DNA of 64,000 nt from the NCBI RefSeq assembly GCF_033807575.1, contig NC_084703.1, positions 744,001-808,000 on the forward strand. Reading direction: 5' to 3'. Below are positions 24,236 to 35,014 of the stretch, in pieces. The position numbers and the translations under genes are program-made. Origin of the DNA: Cydia pomonella (Eukaryota > Arthropoda > Insecta > Lepidoptera > Tortricidae). The stretch's first letter is position 1, and each line of letters opens with the position of its first letter. Below the pieces are notes generated by a model. It was not told the origin of the DNA and ran no database searches. It saw only the letters and a program-made list of their open reading frames with translations.

Positions 24236-24575
24236 CCAACGCACCATGGAGCGTAGTATTCTTGGCGTGAAGTTGACCGATCGCATCAGAAACACGAATA
24301 CTACGCTCCAAAACCCAAATAGCTGATGTGGCTGAAACAGCCCCCAAGCTGAAGTGGTACTGGACGGGAGATGATTGACGTATGCCAGATGACTTATGGG
24401 CTCAACCACCAACTGGGCCCCACAATCGAGGACGCGGCAAACCTCGAGGGCGTTGGCGAGATGAGCTTAACACCTTCGACAAGAACTGGTGGAGAGAGGT
24501 CAAGATTGAGTAGCGTGGAAAGGGCCTTTGCCCAGCTGTGGGACACTCATATGAATAGAATAAATAAATCTATCT
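24236..24575 (+). mobile_element. Decayed RTE-type LINE 3' end
   Basis: In shifting frames the plus strand reads MERSILGVKLTDRIRN, then ADVAETAPKLKWYWTGDD, then GRGKPRGRWRDELNTF and a CPAVGH-like end. These match the conserved tail of endonuclease/reverse-transcriptase LINEs (ERSILGVSLRDRIRN..., AKLKWQWAGH...). Several frameshifts and stops are present. It lies just downstream of the NDUFA12-like stop codon. Confidence 0.75.
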
Positions 24576-25099
24576 GTAGTCTGTTATAGTCGTTCGATTT
24601 GAAGCTGGCCCGGAGCGGCTTATCTTTTGTATATTGTTAACAAAAACCGCGCGTGCCACTACCTTCAAAAAAAGTGTCGTATAATTCTAATTGGCACCTG
24701 AGCGCGGGCTAGTCCAACGCTCAAAAAACTGTAGGTGCGCTCTCCTATAACGCGCCTTTGTTGCGCATATCGAGGATACATTCTAGACTGGTTCGGTAGC
24801 GTTCGACTCGTCGGCACTCAGTAACCGTATAGGGACCACACAAGAAGTCACAAATTATTTTTCCATTTGTTCATTTTGAATCTTATTCAATTACTATAGG
24901 AGTTAATTAAATAACCGGTTAAAGTGACCGGGCCCCTTTTTTACAGGTAGTAGCACGCGCGGTTTTAGTTAACAATAGATAAAGGATAAGCCGTTGGGGG
25001 CCAGCTACAAAGCTAACAACACTTTGATTTCATTTCACCTTAATTTAATTTTAAGAAGCTAGTGCACAAAAAATGTCGAGGCGTAGAAAGATTTTCTAA

Positions 25100-25297
25100 C
25101 TAACCATCCCACACCGTGACGGCTTGTTTGGTGGTGGAGTAAGGGTAGTACTGGCGTCTAGTGCCCGTCATGTTCTCCACGGGGGTCAGGAGCCAGCGGT
25201 TGTGGCAATGCGACTGCCGCATGCAGTACTTGATGAGATGGCAGCAGGGGACCTGGTCCGTCATGTAGTGGAGCCAGCCGAACCATTCTGGAGTCAC
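25100..25297 (-). CDS. NDUFA12: NDUFA12-like terminal exon
   Basis: Acceptor TTCCCAAG at 25298; 198 nt to TAG. It begins VTPEWFGWLHYMTDQVP, continues with the Cys/His-rich CCHLIKYCMRQSHCH, then NRWLLTPVENMTGTRRQYYP and YSTTKQAVTVWDG. The family C-terminus normally ends PYSTTKPKVQAW or similar, so the length is about right apart from roughly six extra residues. High GC and open frame argue for a functional exon. Confidence 0.87.
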   Translation of the reverse strand: MTPEWFGWLHYMTDQVPCCHLIKYCMRQSHCHNRWLLTPVENMTGTRRQYYPYSTTKQAVTVWDG

Positions 25298-26137
25298 CTT
25301 GGGAAAATGCCGGGTTAGTAATTATGTCGGTTCAAAAAGGCGCCGTTTCTACACTACCCTTTTTTATCAAAGGACCATGGGCAACTTTGTATGGAGCCTG
25401 GACCCAACGCCAACAGAAATGAGAGTAAGGTCATTAGATAGGTATTTCTATGCACTTCATTTTGTTTTATGGGCACCAAGCGGAATTCCATTGCAGAACT
25501 GAGATATTGGTATTTTAGCCAAAATGTCGTCACCCTTATTACCTAGGCAATAGAGTCCAAGTAAGTAAATTAATTACTGCAGGGTAGATGTTCGCGCACC
25601 GCCGGGCGAGCACACTGAATGATTTGCCGCGCTGGCCCGGCGGTGGACTATATTGCCTAGGTAATAAGGGTGACGACATTTTGACTAAAATACCAATATC
25701 TCAGTTCTGCAATGGAATTTCGCTTGGTGCCCATAGAACGAAATGAAGTACATAGAAATACCTATCTAATGACCTTACTCTCAACTCTGTTGGTATTGGG
25801 GCCATTTTGACGCATAGTCCTTTGGAATTTTTTGTCAAAATCAGTAGCGCTCTCGTTTGACTCTAATAGGAGTAAGCAAAGTGTTCCGAAATTGCTATAC
25901 ATTATTGTTCACACTTTGTGAGTGATACCCCGCGGCTGCGGCCGATCATGTACCGCTGGTTCCGTAGCCCTCGTTGTTCGCCTCCCATCGGGACACAACA
26001 AGAGGTCATACCTGAGAGGCGTCATAGTCCCACTTGTAGTGGTCCGCGTACTCCACCCAGCGGCTGCGGCCGATCATGTACCGCTGATTCTCATAGTATT
26101 TGTTGCCGTTCTCGTCCCAGCCCATCAGGCAACCATG
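25100..26137 (-). CDS. NDUFA12: NDUFA12-like complex I subunit (B17.2 family), last two exons
   Basis: Two exons (26137-26012 and 25297-25100) join in phase 0 to give 107 residues before TAG. Family signatures: GNKYYEN, then GRSRWVEY, DYDASQVTPEWFGWLHYMTD, and at the end NMTGTRRQYYPYSTT. Family knowledge: NDUFA12 is an accessory subunit of mitochondrial NADH:ubiquinone oxidoreductase, on the matrix side near the N and Q modules. The N-terminal exon (about 40-50 residues in relatives) was not found above 26137, where a MITE begins. Between TDQVP and NRW there is a Cys/His-rich stretch instead of the usual short charged linker, so this may be a diverged paralogue. No frameshift or stop is seen in either exon. 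Confidence 0.88.
25360..25845. mobile_element. Large foldback MITE in the NDUFA12-like intron
   Basis: Two arms of about 200 bp are inverted copies of each other. The left arm runs 25370-25555 and ends with ttacctaggcaata; the right arm starts at about 25645 with tattgcctaggtaa. The centre is GC-rich (about 25590-25640). The intron between the two NDUFA12-like exons consists almost wholly of this element. Confidence 0.85.
25919..25999 (-). pseudogene. Partial copy of the NDUFA12-like exon in its own intron
   Basis: A 27-nt block encoding QRYMIGRSR (centred near 25940) is identical to the penultimate exon, and the adjoining 40 bp is a degraded match to the GWDENGNKYYEN part. It lies just downstream of that exon's donor. 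The frame is broken, and no splice sites support its use. Confidence 0.75.
26012..26137 (-). CDS. NDUFA12: NDUFA12-like penultimate exon
   Basis: 126 nt between acceptor TTTAACAG and donor GTATGA, phase 0 at both ends. It reads HGCLMGWDENGNKYYENQRY, MIGRSRWVEYADHYKWDYDA and SQ. GNKYYEN and GR.RWVEY are the diagnostic NDUFA12 motifs. The CDS cannot start here, because the family has an N-terminal helix before this point. Confidence 0.87.
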
Positions 26138-26196
26138 CTGTTAAATAGCGTCATAGATAGTTAAAACTGCTGTAAACTGGTTATGGAAAAACACTA

Positions 26197-26637
26197 TACA
26201 AGGAGCCCGTGAGCATTGCGAGAGATTTTAACGGTGCTTCCTGATGGCAACAGAAGCAAAAAATGTGATATAACTTTTTGAGAAATTCGACAAAAGAAAA
26301 ATCCCACTTTTTTTGAACACTCCTGTACCTACATAAAACGTAATTTTTATTGATAAACACATAACCTAAAATTAACAATTTGGGGGTAGCCTCTCGAATA
26401 CATTTTTTTATTTTTTTGATGTCAATCAATAGGTATGTCCAGACTAGACCTCAAAGTGGCAATACCGCAGTCAAAAATGTGTTTTGTACCGACTTATGGC
26501 GAAAAAATGATTTCGAAATCATTTAATTATCTCTGAAACTAGGCCTAATCCAGAAAATTTCATATGACATTTTAGTTTCTAAATATTACCCGGAACGCTT
26601 AGTTAAAATGTCTCGCAATGCTCACGGGCACCTTATA
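26197..26637. mobile_element. MITE with GCATTGCGAGA termini, copy 1
   Basis: TIR ggagcccgtgagcattgcga ... tcgcaatgctcacgggcacc. Interior shared with 61713 (gcttcctgatggcaacagaa, tgaaactaggcctaatccag). It starts about 60 bp beyond the NDUFA12-like exon and may have displaced or separated the missing first exon. Confidence 0.88.
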
Positions 26638-26640
26638 TTT

Positions 26641-26807
26641 TGACGACCGGTCTAGTCTAGTGGGTAGAAATCCGGCCTAAAAAACCGATGGTCCTGGGTT
26701 CGAATCCCGGTAAGGGCATTTATTTGTGTGATGAACACGGATATTTGTACCTGAGTCATAGGTGTTTTCTATGTATAAGTATTTATATATTGTATATATC
26801 TTATATT
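26641..26807 (+). mobile_element. tRNA-derived SINE head, older copy
   Basis: gacgaccggtctagtctagt head, B box gggttcgaatccc, then cctgagtcataggtgttttc and an AT-rich stretch. The tail is replaced by the LINE fragment at 26808. It abuts the MITE ending at 26637. Confidence 0.8.
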
Positions 26808-26935
26808 TATATATTGGCTCGTTGGGTGGACGACATTCGGAAGACTGCGGGTCACTTCTGGATGAGATTGGCTCGGGACCGGGATAAGTGGCGTACTAGG
26901 CCTATGCTCAGCAGTGGGCGATAAAAGGCTTATTA
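26808..26935 (+). mobile_element. LINE RT tail fragment fused to a SINE
   Basis: Plus strand reads LARWVDDIRKTAGHFWMRLA and RDRDKWRTRPMLSSG, the last part of RTE-like LINE ORFs. It follows directly on the AT-rich tail of the SINE at 26641, so two unrelated retroelement pieces abut. Confidence 0.7.
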
Positions 26936-27093
26936 GTCTAATGTGTAGGAATGTCCAATCATTATTTATTTATTTATATATAAAAATCTCCAGAGCAAAA
27001 TACAACACTTAGTATGAAAACTTAGCTAGGTCGGACTATAAGTATTTCCATCAAAACATTTCAGGTTAAATTCAAATTTAGGTGTCCTGACAT

Positions 27094-27211
27094 AGGGGCC
27101 CACTGAGTACCAGTTCGCCGGACGATTTCCGGAGTTATTCGCGATTGTCAGCTTTTGCGAATAACTGACAGGCCGATATCGTCCGGCGAACTGGTAATCA
27201 GTGGGCCCCTT
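27094..27211. mobile_element. Foldback with GGGGCCCACTG ends
   Basis: aggggcccactgagtaccag ... ctggtaatcagtgggcccct with cgccggacgat/atcgtccggcg inside. Related to the split palindrome at 7110-7200 (atcgtccggcgaactg). Confidence 0.82.
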
Positions 27212-27309
27212 TAGGCCAGACCACACCGGCTGTGAGCGTGCACGTGCACACACACGCATACGCAACCGGTATAAACTACTTAGCAGTTTCTTGTAGAAAT
27301 GACAGTAAG

Positions 27310-28082
27310 TGTAAGGCCTGAGTGGATGCTGGAGTTGGGCGTGCAGCGGGGCGGGGCGTGCGGCGTAATATTGGTTAAGACTCGAGTCCTCTGCTTTGAA
27401 ACTCGACTCAGTTTTTCAGACTTACATATTAAGTCTATACTCGAGTTCTTTTCAACTTGTTAGAGACTCGAGTCTTTTGTATGAACTTGAGTCCTTTTTA
27501 GAGAGCTCTAAATTTTGCAAAATTTCGAAATGATTTTTACTTTAAGTAATATTCGTGTACAAATTGTACAATAATGCATAATTTCTTTACTTTTATTGAG
27601 GTTACCCTATGAAATTGTTGACAGAGTCTTTATTCGGAGACTCGAGCCCTTTGTTCTCTTAAAAAAGGCAAAAAAAAACTCACCTCGGGACTTAAGGGCT
27701 CATTTAGACGGTGCGCGAACTCGCATGCGATTTTAGTTACATAGCGGACTATTGAGGTTACATACAATTCAGCCGGCCGATCAAATACCGCAATGTAATG
27801 AAACTCACATGCGAGTTCTCGCATCGTCTAAATAAGCCTTAAGACTTGGTATAAGTATAGTTTTTTAAGCGCCGAGTTTCGTAAAAACGAGTAGAGTTCT
27901 TCAAATTCAGACTCAAAAGCTCGAGTATTTTCCTACCACAACTAGTGCGGCGTGCATGTTAAACAAATACAAACGTATAGGAGCGGCCTCAGTGCACGCT
28001 GCTCACATCACTTGTGAGCCCGACGCCTCGCTGCACGCCCCGCCGAACGCTCCGCTTCGAGCGTCCACTCAGGCCTTACACT
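27310..28082. mobile_element. Large foldback AA with nested element
   Basis: Ends gtaaggcctgagtggatgct and agcgtccactcaggccttac. The interior repeats the ACTCGAGTC motif several times (27382, 27462, 27640 and others). A second foldback is nested at 27687-27842. Confidence 0.75.
27687..27842. mobile_element. Foldback BB nested in AA
   Basis: cttaagggctcatttagacg ... cgtctaaataagccttaag; inner gaactcgcatgcga/cacatgcgagttc. Confidence 0.78.
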
Positions 28083-28407
28083 AATAAGTTCAGGAATAAA
28101 TTGATTTATTGACATACCTTAAAAGTATCAAATCTCCACAACTTGTACAAAGTGTTTCTGAACCCGCCGTTCGCACGGACGGTGGCGAAAAAGTGCTTCA
28201 ATTTACTGATTTGGTGGTATTCCGACAGTGACATCTTTTACTTTTAATTAATAGTTTATAGCAAGATTATATTCCTTTGGGTTTTGTTTTGAGAATTTGT
28301 GACGGCTGTGACACTTCATTTCAGTGACATTAATTGACACAAAATTAATTACTTGACAGAAAGAGTTCATGGAATCAAATGAGGCGGAATAACGTAATAT
28401 CAACAAG

Positions 28408-28518
28408 CTAAGGTCTGTTTTTTTATTCCGTAGACTAAAATGACGTTTCATATGTAAGACATGACATTTCTTAGTACCACATGAAACGTCATTTTAGTCT
28501 ACGGAATAAAAAAACAGA
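28408..28518. mobile_element. Short foldback, family I
   Basis: Arms tattccgtagactaaaatga and tcattttagtctacggaata extend 40 bp around a small loop. A shortened relative of the 480-bp elements at 36957 and 43379. Confidence 0.85.
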
Positions 28519-29459
28519 ATATACGTAAATATTAGGTTAAGGCTGCGTTTCTACCAGAGATGTGCGAGGTAGCTGAGCGGTGCTGAATGTTTCCAATGTG
28601 TGCAAGGATGCGTGGCGAGGGTGTGTAGGGGACTCCGTCGTCAAGCTGACTATAATTATTTACCTACCGAACGACCTGATGCCTTTGCGAGATGACGATA
28701 ACTCATTGCTGGTGTCCTACTTTATTACCTACATGTAATGAGTTTCACATGATTATCCACCTGGTTTCCTGAGCTTAATAGTCGCCTCTAAACCTCCCCT
28801 TATAGCGACCCCATTCCTCACACTAAGTTTACCTTAAGTTCAGATTCCCTCGGGTGACTGTTCACTACAACCTAGAAGCGGTTACTTAAACGTGACCACT
28901 AGCGCCATCTAGTCCATGACGTTGGCAACTATTAAGGGGTTCGCGATATTCGCGACAGACTCTTCAAATAAGCGAGCGGAGTGCGGTGATGCGGGAGCTG
29001 ACCTTTTTAATGATTTTCGCTCACGTCCATACCACGCAATACATTCCTCACACACAACCTTGTATTTTATGCTTGAGCTATTTTCGCTAAAGCTGCGCTG
29101 TATCTATTTAAAGTGTATTTTTACTAGTTTTTTTTTTATTTATTTTGAAAAAAACAGCCCTTTACAAATGTATCTAAAGTAAATGAACTAAAAATAGGCC
29201 TAAAGTTTCCTACGTTACTAAGAAAACTATTACATAGAAATGTAAATTACGCAATTATAAATTACCGGTTTAGTTGTGTACTACACGCAAGTAAAGTAAT
29301 AAAACATACAAAACTATGAAAAATATGACTGGAACCAAATTATCTTTTGGTCGACAACCTAAAGTCCGTCCATGCTGCTTGCAAAGTCCTCAAGGTTTTC
29401 TATTAGACAGGACATATTTTTTGGCTATTTTGTGACCCCCAGGAGGCTCCCAGAGGTTG

Positions 29460-29700
29460 TACTACCAAACCGAGTTGGTGGTAACTAGTGGGATTTTTTC
29501 CCCAGTAGTTACCAGTGGTAAAAGGTGGGAAAAAAATCCCAGTAGTTATCAGTGGTAAAAGGTGGGGAAAAAGATTCCCAGTAGTTACCAGTGGTAAAAG
29601 GTGGGTAAAAAAAACCCAGTAGTTACCAGTGGTAAAAGGTGGGCAAAAAATTTCCAGTAGTTACCACTGGTAACAACTTGGTGGTAACTAATGGGAATAA
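29460..29700. repeat. Minisatellite, about 46-bp unit
   Basis: ccagtagttaccagtggtaa-aaggtggg repeats four to five times and ends with an inverted version (gttaccactggtaac, ggtggtaactaatggg). Confidence 0.88.
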
Positions 29701-29989
29701 CCCGATGACTTGGAGATATTGTTTGGGATTATTAGAATTGTCTCGATGAGTATTAGTTGCCTATGGAAAGAAAAGTACAGACAGCTATAAAGCGTAACCT
29801 ACAAAAAAAAACGTTTTTTTTTTAAACTTTTTTAAGTTTAACCAAGGGATCAGAGGGTTTTGATCAAAGAAAACACAGTTTTGTATAATAAAACCCGACG
29901 TATAATACCATCTTACACATTATACAGCTCACAGCCTTATCCCGAACCCACGCCACAGGAGAGACAAAATATATGCTGCTTTTAACTTT

Positions 29990-30058
29990 GGCACATCAAT
30001 GATATTTGTTCCCGAGCCATGGGTGTTTTCTATGTTAAGTATGTTAAGTGTTATATTA
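29990..30058 (+). mobile_element. SINE fragment
   Basis: Only the middle part is present (gatatttgttcccgagccat, gggtgttttctatg). Head and tail are missing. Confidence 0.55.
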
Positions 30059-30124
30059 GGGTGATTCATAAGTCGTTATCAGAAATATGTGTTTTACTCT
30101 GAATTATATTTAGTACAAACACTT

Positions 30125-30270
30125 GTAAAGCCCGACCAGAAATATATGATCATTGCCAAGAGGGCGCTGTTATTCTCATGTATAGGATGACAGTTCAGTT
30201 TAGTATGAAAATTTTAGTTCCAATGAAATTCCGCAATATGGCGCGTGATCATATATTGGTCGGGCTTTAC
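30125..30270. mobile_element. Foldback J
   Basis: gtaaagcccgaccagaaata ... atattggtcgggctttac with tgatca continuing the arms. 146 bp. Confidence 0.82.
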
Positions 30271-30417
30271 GTAAGAATATTCAAAAATCTGTAAAGGTAT
30301 TTTGTTATAATTAATTAATATTTTATCTTACATTTACTGAACCTCATGGTTACCCTATTTGTTACATAGAACTTTCACGGACTATTGGAAAATTTAATCA
30401 AATTATTTAATTCTAAG

Positions 30418-30552
30418 TAGTCACGTGTCTTAATTGCAATGTGAACAACGTAATTTTATGTCCAAAAAATAGCTATTTTGCTCACTGGAAACGTTAAAAT
30501 GAATATGGACATAACATTACGTTGTTCACATTGCAATTAAGACACGTGACTA
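30418..30552. mobile_element. Foldback K
   Basis: Arms of about 36 bp: tagtcacgtgtcttaattgc ... gcaattaagacacgtgacta, continuing through aatgtgaacaacgtaat. Confidence 0.85.
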
Positions 30553-31319
30553 GTAGGGTGACCATGAATATTGATAAACAGGGATGTATATATAATTGTT
30601 AATTATTTATGTAATAATGAAAATCGTTGTTAATATGTACTAAGTACTTATTTAGTCCTTATCACGTATCACTGAAGATTCTCTTTTCCATAAAATGATT
30701 AATGATCGATGAAACGACTCGGTTTTTTTTCAAGTTTCTTTCGAAAAAAACAATGCAAATTTCAGTTACAATACTTCCGGAAAAACGAATAAAGCCAGAA
30801 AAACAAGTTTTTTTAAAAGTTCTCTGTATTTTTCCAAATGAATTTAATTGGAAATTTTAACAGGATGGTTACGGTTAGTTTCTGGCATTTTGTATATTTG
30901 ACACTGTCATCACTCATCAGGGGCATTATTGTGTATGACGTATTTAATTTTTCTGAATAAAACAAGAAAAAAACGAAATTTGCTAAACTTCCTGAAAAAA
31001 AATTGATTTTCTCCGAAATTTTCATCCCTAGTAGGTAGTCCTGGTCTACAGTATTTAATTTCAATAAGGTAATCATATGTAAGTAGACACATTAATGAAA
31101 TACATCAGTGTTAAATGAATCTTCAGTAAAACGTGATATAGACTAAATACTCGTACGTATTATACAAAATGTGTACATTTTACATTTGATGAAACATCCC
31201 GTTACACAACACAATGTAATTTTACCTTATGAAATTCTATGAAATTGCATTTGACTCTCTCTCTGTGACGTCAAAACTCATTCACCATTATAATACTTTC
31301 ACAACCACTTCAAGGACTC

Positions 31320-31680
31320 GACTACATGGGCTCTTTCTATTTTTTAAGTTAAAACTTCTTTAGCGGCGCTGTGCACTTTTAGGTTTGAGGAAAAAATGTT
31401 AAACTCGCGACAGGTCACGTGACCGACAGATTCGACAGATTGAAAATTCGTAAGACGGACACGTGACCGGATCGAAAAACTGTTACAATTTCATTGAAGC
31501 CAGTAGACCGCAATAAATGAATATTGTATTTTACCACATAAATGATAGTACTTTTATACTGATAATTAAAAGAATTCGTGCAAAATTATTCCCTAACCAT
31601 TCCAAAATATCAAAAATGCACAACGTCAATATTCAATTGTTCACTTCTGCCGGCACTCCCAAAGTGCAACCCGTGTTTTT
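31320..31680. mobile_element. Dispersed element L, copy 1
   Basis: ttctttagcggcgctgtgca, cgacaggtcacgtgaccgac and accattccaaaatatcaaaa recur, inverted, at 60868-61312. No coding frame. Confidence 0.78.
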
Positions 31681-31977
31681 TTTTTTATAATTCACTTCCT
31701 AAGTATATATAATATAAGTATATATGAGTACACATTTTGCCCTGATATCGTTTATATTTGTATGCATTAAAACAAAATTTTACATAGTAAAGTAGATTCA
31801 TTCGATAGACTTCTGCCTGCAGGCAAACTGTAAACACAGTTTTGCAGGGACCAGTTTACTTATAAGCTCTGTACTGTGTATTGATAATAATAAATAAATA
31901 ATATATAATTGAATCACGAAATTTCGTTACACAAAGGAAATAAACTGTGGGTGTATTTAGCCGAATATGAACGTTAA

Positions 31978-32037
31978 GTTTCACACCCATTCGCTACACA
32001 ATATAAAAACCTTTTGTGTAGCGAATGGGTGTGAAAC
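31978..32037. other. Perfect 24-bp hairpin with 12-nt loop
   Basis: Arms gtttcacacccattcgctac-acaa and its exact complement, separated by 12 nt rich in A/T. Flanks do not show MITE-like ends. Size and loop resemble a pre-miRNA or the core of a small foldback; which one cannot be decided from sequence alone. Confidence 0.8.
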
Positions 32038-32153
32038 ACAGTCGAGTCCTCGGAGTGATTCGATCTAAAATTGCTGGGGCGATGCAATATCAGATCTTAC
32101 ATGCGCTCTTCAAGATGTAAATATGACAGTTAAATTTATAATTATAATTACAG

Positions 32154-32224
32154 ATACATCTAATATCGTTATTCCTACCGGAGTGCAGATGGAATGCTTG
32201 GTCGCTACATTCCTATTTGTGTGA
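32154..32224 (+). CDS. Weak candidate third exon of the same gene
   Basis: Acceptor AATTACAG is followed by a phase-compatible reading, TSNIVIPTGVQMECLVATFL and FV, and then TGA. A donor-like GTGAGA at 32221 could instead make it an internal exon. The 9.3-kb intron implied and the short length make this tentative. It stands out from AT-rich flanks by its balanced base content. Confidence 0.25.
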
Positions 32225-32225
32225 G

Positions 32226-32890
32226 AATATAGTTTTTTTAAGTTTCAAAAAGTTGAATTTTATCAAAATAATGATTTTTCCTTACAGAGAGCTTAATCTA
32301 ATACATTAAGTACTATTTTAAATGTAAAACCTAATTACGAAATGGCATGTAAATAAAGATTTTACAGAAAATAAAATAAAATCAATCTTAAATGTATTCT
32401 AAAAGATACATATTATTATTTAACATATGAAACTGAACTGAACAAAAGACAAATCAACAATATTATCCAATTACATGTCACATATTATTTTTTAATCCTT
32501 TTTTTACACATTTTTTTTAATATTTAATATGGCAACATAAAAACACCGTTTTAGTGGTCTGCCTTCTAATACTAAAATTACAACGAACTATCTAAAACAT
32601 TCTATAATAAACCAACGTGACCCGTTTGACAGAGAAACCACCTAAATAATAATTGTATTACTCTGGATAATTGTATCTAAATTAAATGTAACATATATTA
32701 TATTAACTTTGGCCAACCTAAGGTACTCGCTAGTTAACATTGTAACAACATAACATTTTGTGCGAAAAGAACGGTTTTACTCCGCACATAAACTTAATTG
32801 AGATTATAACATTTTAAAGTTTCGCGTTTTAAACACATATTGAAACATGTTTATAACCGATTCTTTAGCGAATTAATTTTGTTAGCTATA
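32226..32890. other. Unassigned AT-rich stretch
   Basis: No exon or repeat identified before the 35-bp minisatellite. Confidence 0.5.
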
Positions 32891-32896
32891 TTTTTA

Positions 32897-33148
32897 CGAC
32901 CATCACCCGAATCCCACCTATTGCGCGACCACGACCACCCCTTGAATCCCACCTATTGCGCCACCACGACCACCCCCCGAATCCCATCTATTACGCGACT
33001 ACGACCACCCCTTGAATCCCACCTATTACGCGACCACGACCACCCCTTGAATCCCACCTATTGCGCGACCACGACCACCCCCCGAATCCCACCTATTACG
33101 CGACTACGACCACCCCTTGAATCCCACCTATTACGCGACCACGACCAG
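32897..33148. repeat. 35-bp minisatellite, seven units
   Basis: The aatcccacctatt landmark recurs at 32910, 32945, 32980, 33015, 33050, 33085 and 33120. The unit is not a multiple of 3, so a 103-residue ORF passes through the array in rotating frames and is not a gene. Confidence 0.93.
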
Positions 33149-33428
33149 TGAAACCTGCGTTGAAACGTCGCGTCGCGTAGACACGGTTATAAATATATGT
33201 TTTAATATGCATTCAGATTTACGAGTTACTCTACAATTGAACGGAGTCCTTTGTGCAACAAAGTAATAATATGCGCCACTTCTGTTACACAATGGACAAA
33301 ACATAACTATTTAAATTCGTTTACTTTTCGATGAGGATTTTAAAAGATATAACAATCGCACGATTTCAATAGCATCTTAAACATCGTCAAGTAGCTTAAA
33401 CTAAAGATCGTTGTTGTGACTTTCTCGA

Positions 33429-33555
33429 ACAGTCACCGTCACATATATTGGACCGGCCAAGGTGCTCACAAATATCTAAACACGATCGACAAGAGTCCGT
33501 GGTCAGATATTTTCGAGCACCCCGGCTGCTCCGATATATGCGATGGTGACTGTAC
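33429..33555. mobile_element. TACAGTC foldback, family F
   Basis: Arms acagtcaccgtcacatatat and atatatgcgatggtgactgt, with inner gtgctcacaaatatct/agatattttcgagcac. Related to 42024-42163. Confidence 0.82.
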
Positions 33556-33559
33556 AGTT

Positions 33560-34780
33560 GTACACTGATGTACTACTTATATGTCAAAAACTAGCACAAT
33601 TTGAGATTTATCTTATATTAAAAGGTATGTCCTATGCTTTTGATACGTAGCTATGATAAGTACTTACATGTTATACCTAGATATTTTTCTAGCAGGAACA
33701 GAATTTGCTTAGTGCTTACCACAATAAAAATATCGACAATCTTGTTATCGATAAATACATACTTACTACTTCAACGAAGTATACATATTTAAGTAAAAGA
33801 GAAAGAGGGTCATTAATACATCAGTGCGATACTGTTAATAATAAAAAACTAAGATACACCTACACTGTAGCCATATACAGAGACACAGACACAGATTTGC
33901 TATGGGATCAAAAATGGGTTTAATATACTACATGTTGTATCATTTTGCGTCAATTTGAAAGACAATTTGGGTGTGTGTTTATCATGAAGTGACTTATGGG
34001 AGAATTAATTCAGATACACGAAGAAAGAAAGTTACAAAAGGGTTTCAATTTGTTTTCTAAAGTATGTAAAATATAAATAAATTTATAGTTTTGTTACTAT
34101 TATCTATTTTTAACGCAACCTATTACCCTATATTTTTCTTTGTATTACCTCTATCACGTTGAAGTGGCACTTATCGATAACAGGACTGTCGATGTTTTTA
34201 TTTTGTCAAACACTTAGACGTCAACGTTCGTGCTACAAAAATATCTAGGTATAACATGTACTTAAATACAATTCCTCCTTTTGTATGGCTAAACTAAATT
34301 TATTTGCATGTGAATCAGGTGCTTTTATTACCATTATTTAAGGACCGGAGGCTAATACTACGGAAACAAACAACTCTTTATTAGGTACACTTAGAGATAC
34401 TTCGGCACCGCACCACGGTCATCTGCTTTATGATTTATTGGGAGACAATAAAAAACTAAACTAACAAAAAAGGTATAAAGAGAAAACCCGTCTTGTCTTA
34501 CCTACGGTTAAACCTAGCCTACAACAGCTAAAGATATACTTACTGTAAGATTATAGTACACATTATAATATGATAAAAAAGGCATGGATCCAGACAGAAA
34601 GATCATTATAATTAGTAAATAATTTAGTTAAAAGTTAATGTTGTACTTTAAACACGAAAGGAAATAATATTGGATGTAATTACTGATTATTTTGAACAGA
34701 CACCATGCCTTTATATTCGTAACCTAGATTTCTAAATAACAATTATTATTTTAAAAATATATATATTATATATATAACTG
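33560..34780. other. Unassigned; chance ORF at 33705
   Basis: A 72-codon ORF (33705-33923) lacks recognisable features or splice support. Otherwise AT-rich DNA. Confidence 0.45.
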
Positions 34781-34781
34781 A

Positions 34782-34913
34782 TACAGTCAATAGATTCAAT
34801 TTGCGACCCATTTCGTACCTTGTGACAAACAACACGAAAGTCGCAAGAGACCTCATACTACTGGCACTGAGGCAACGTACAAAATGGGTATCAAATTAAA
34901 TCTTTGACTGTAC
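34782..34913. mobile_element. TACAGTC foldback
   Basis: Ends tacagtcaatagattcaatt and aattaaatctttgactgta; inner arms acccatttcgtacctt and acgtacaaaatgggt. Shares the CATTTCGTAC inner arm with 40583 and 44703. Confidence 0.78.
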
Positions 34914-35014
34914 ATTAGCGTTCAATCTTCCATTTACACACGCAAATAATATCTCACTTATACACATGTTGGATTTAACAACTGGAGTCGCCTTTAAGAG
35001 CTTACCCCTCTGTC

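Noticed and set aside
28916..29182. 88-codon plus-strand ORF
   Set aside because: C-terminal part is low-complexity hydrophobic AT-rich sequence; no splice or family support.
32840..33151. 103-residue ORF rich in Pro, Thr, Arg
   Set aside because: 35-bp minisatellite read in rotating frames; no coding features.
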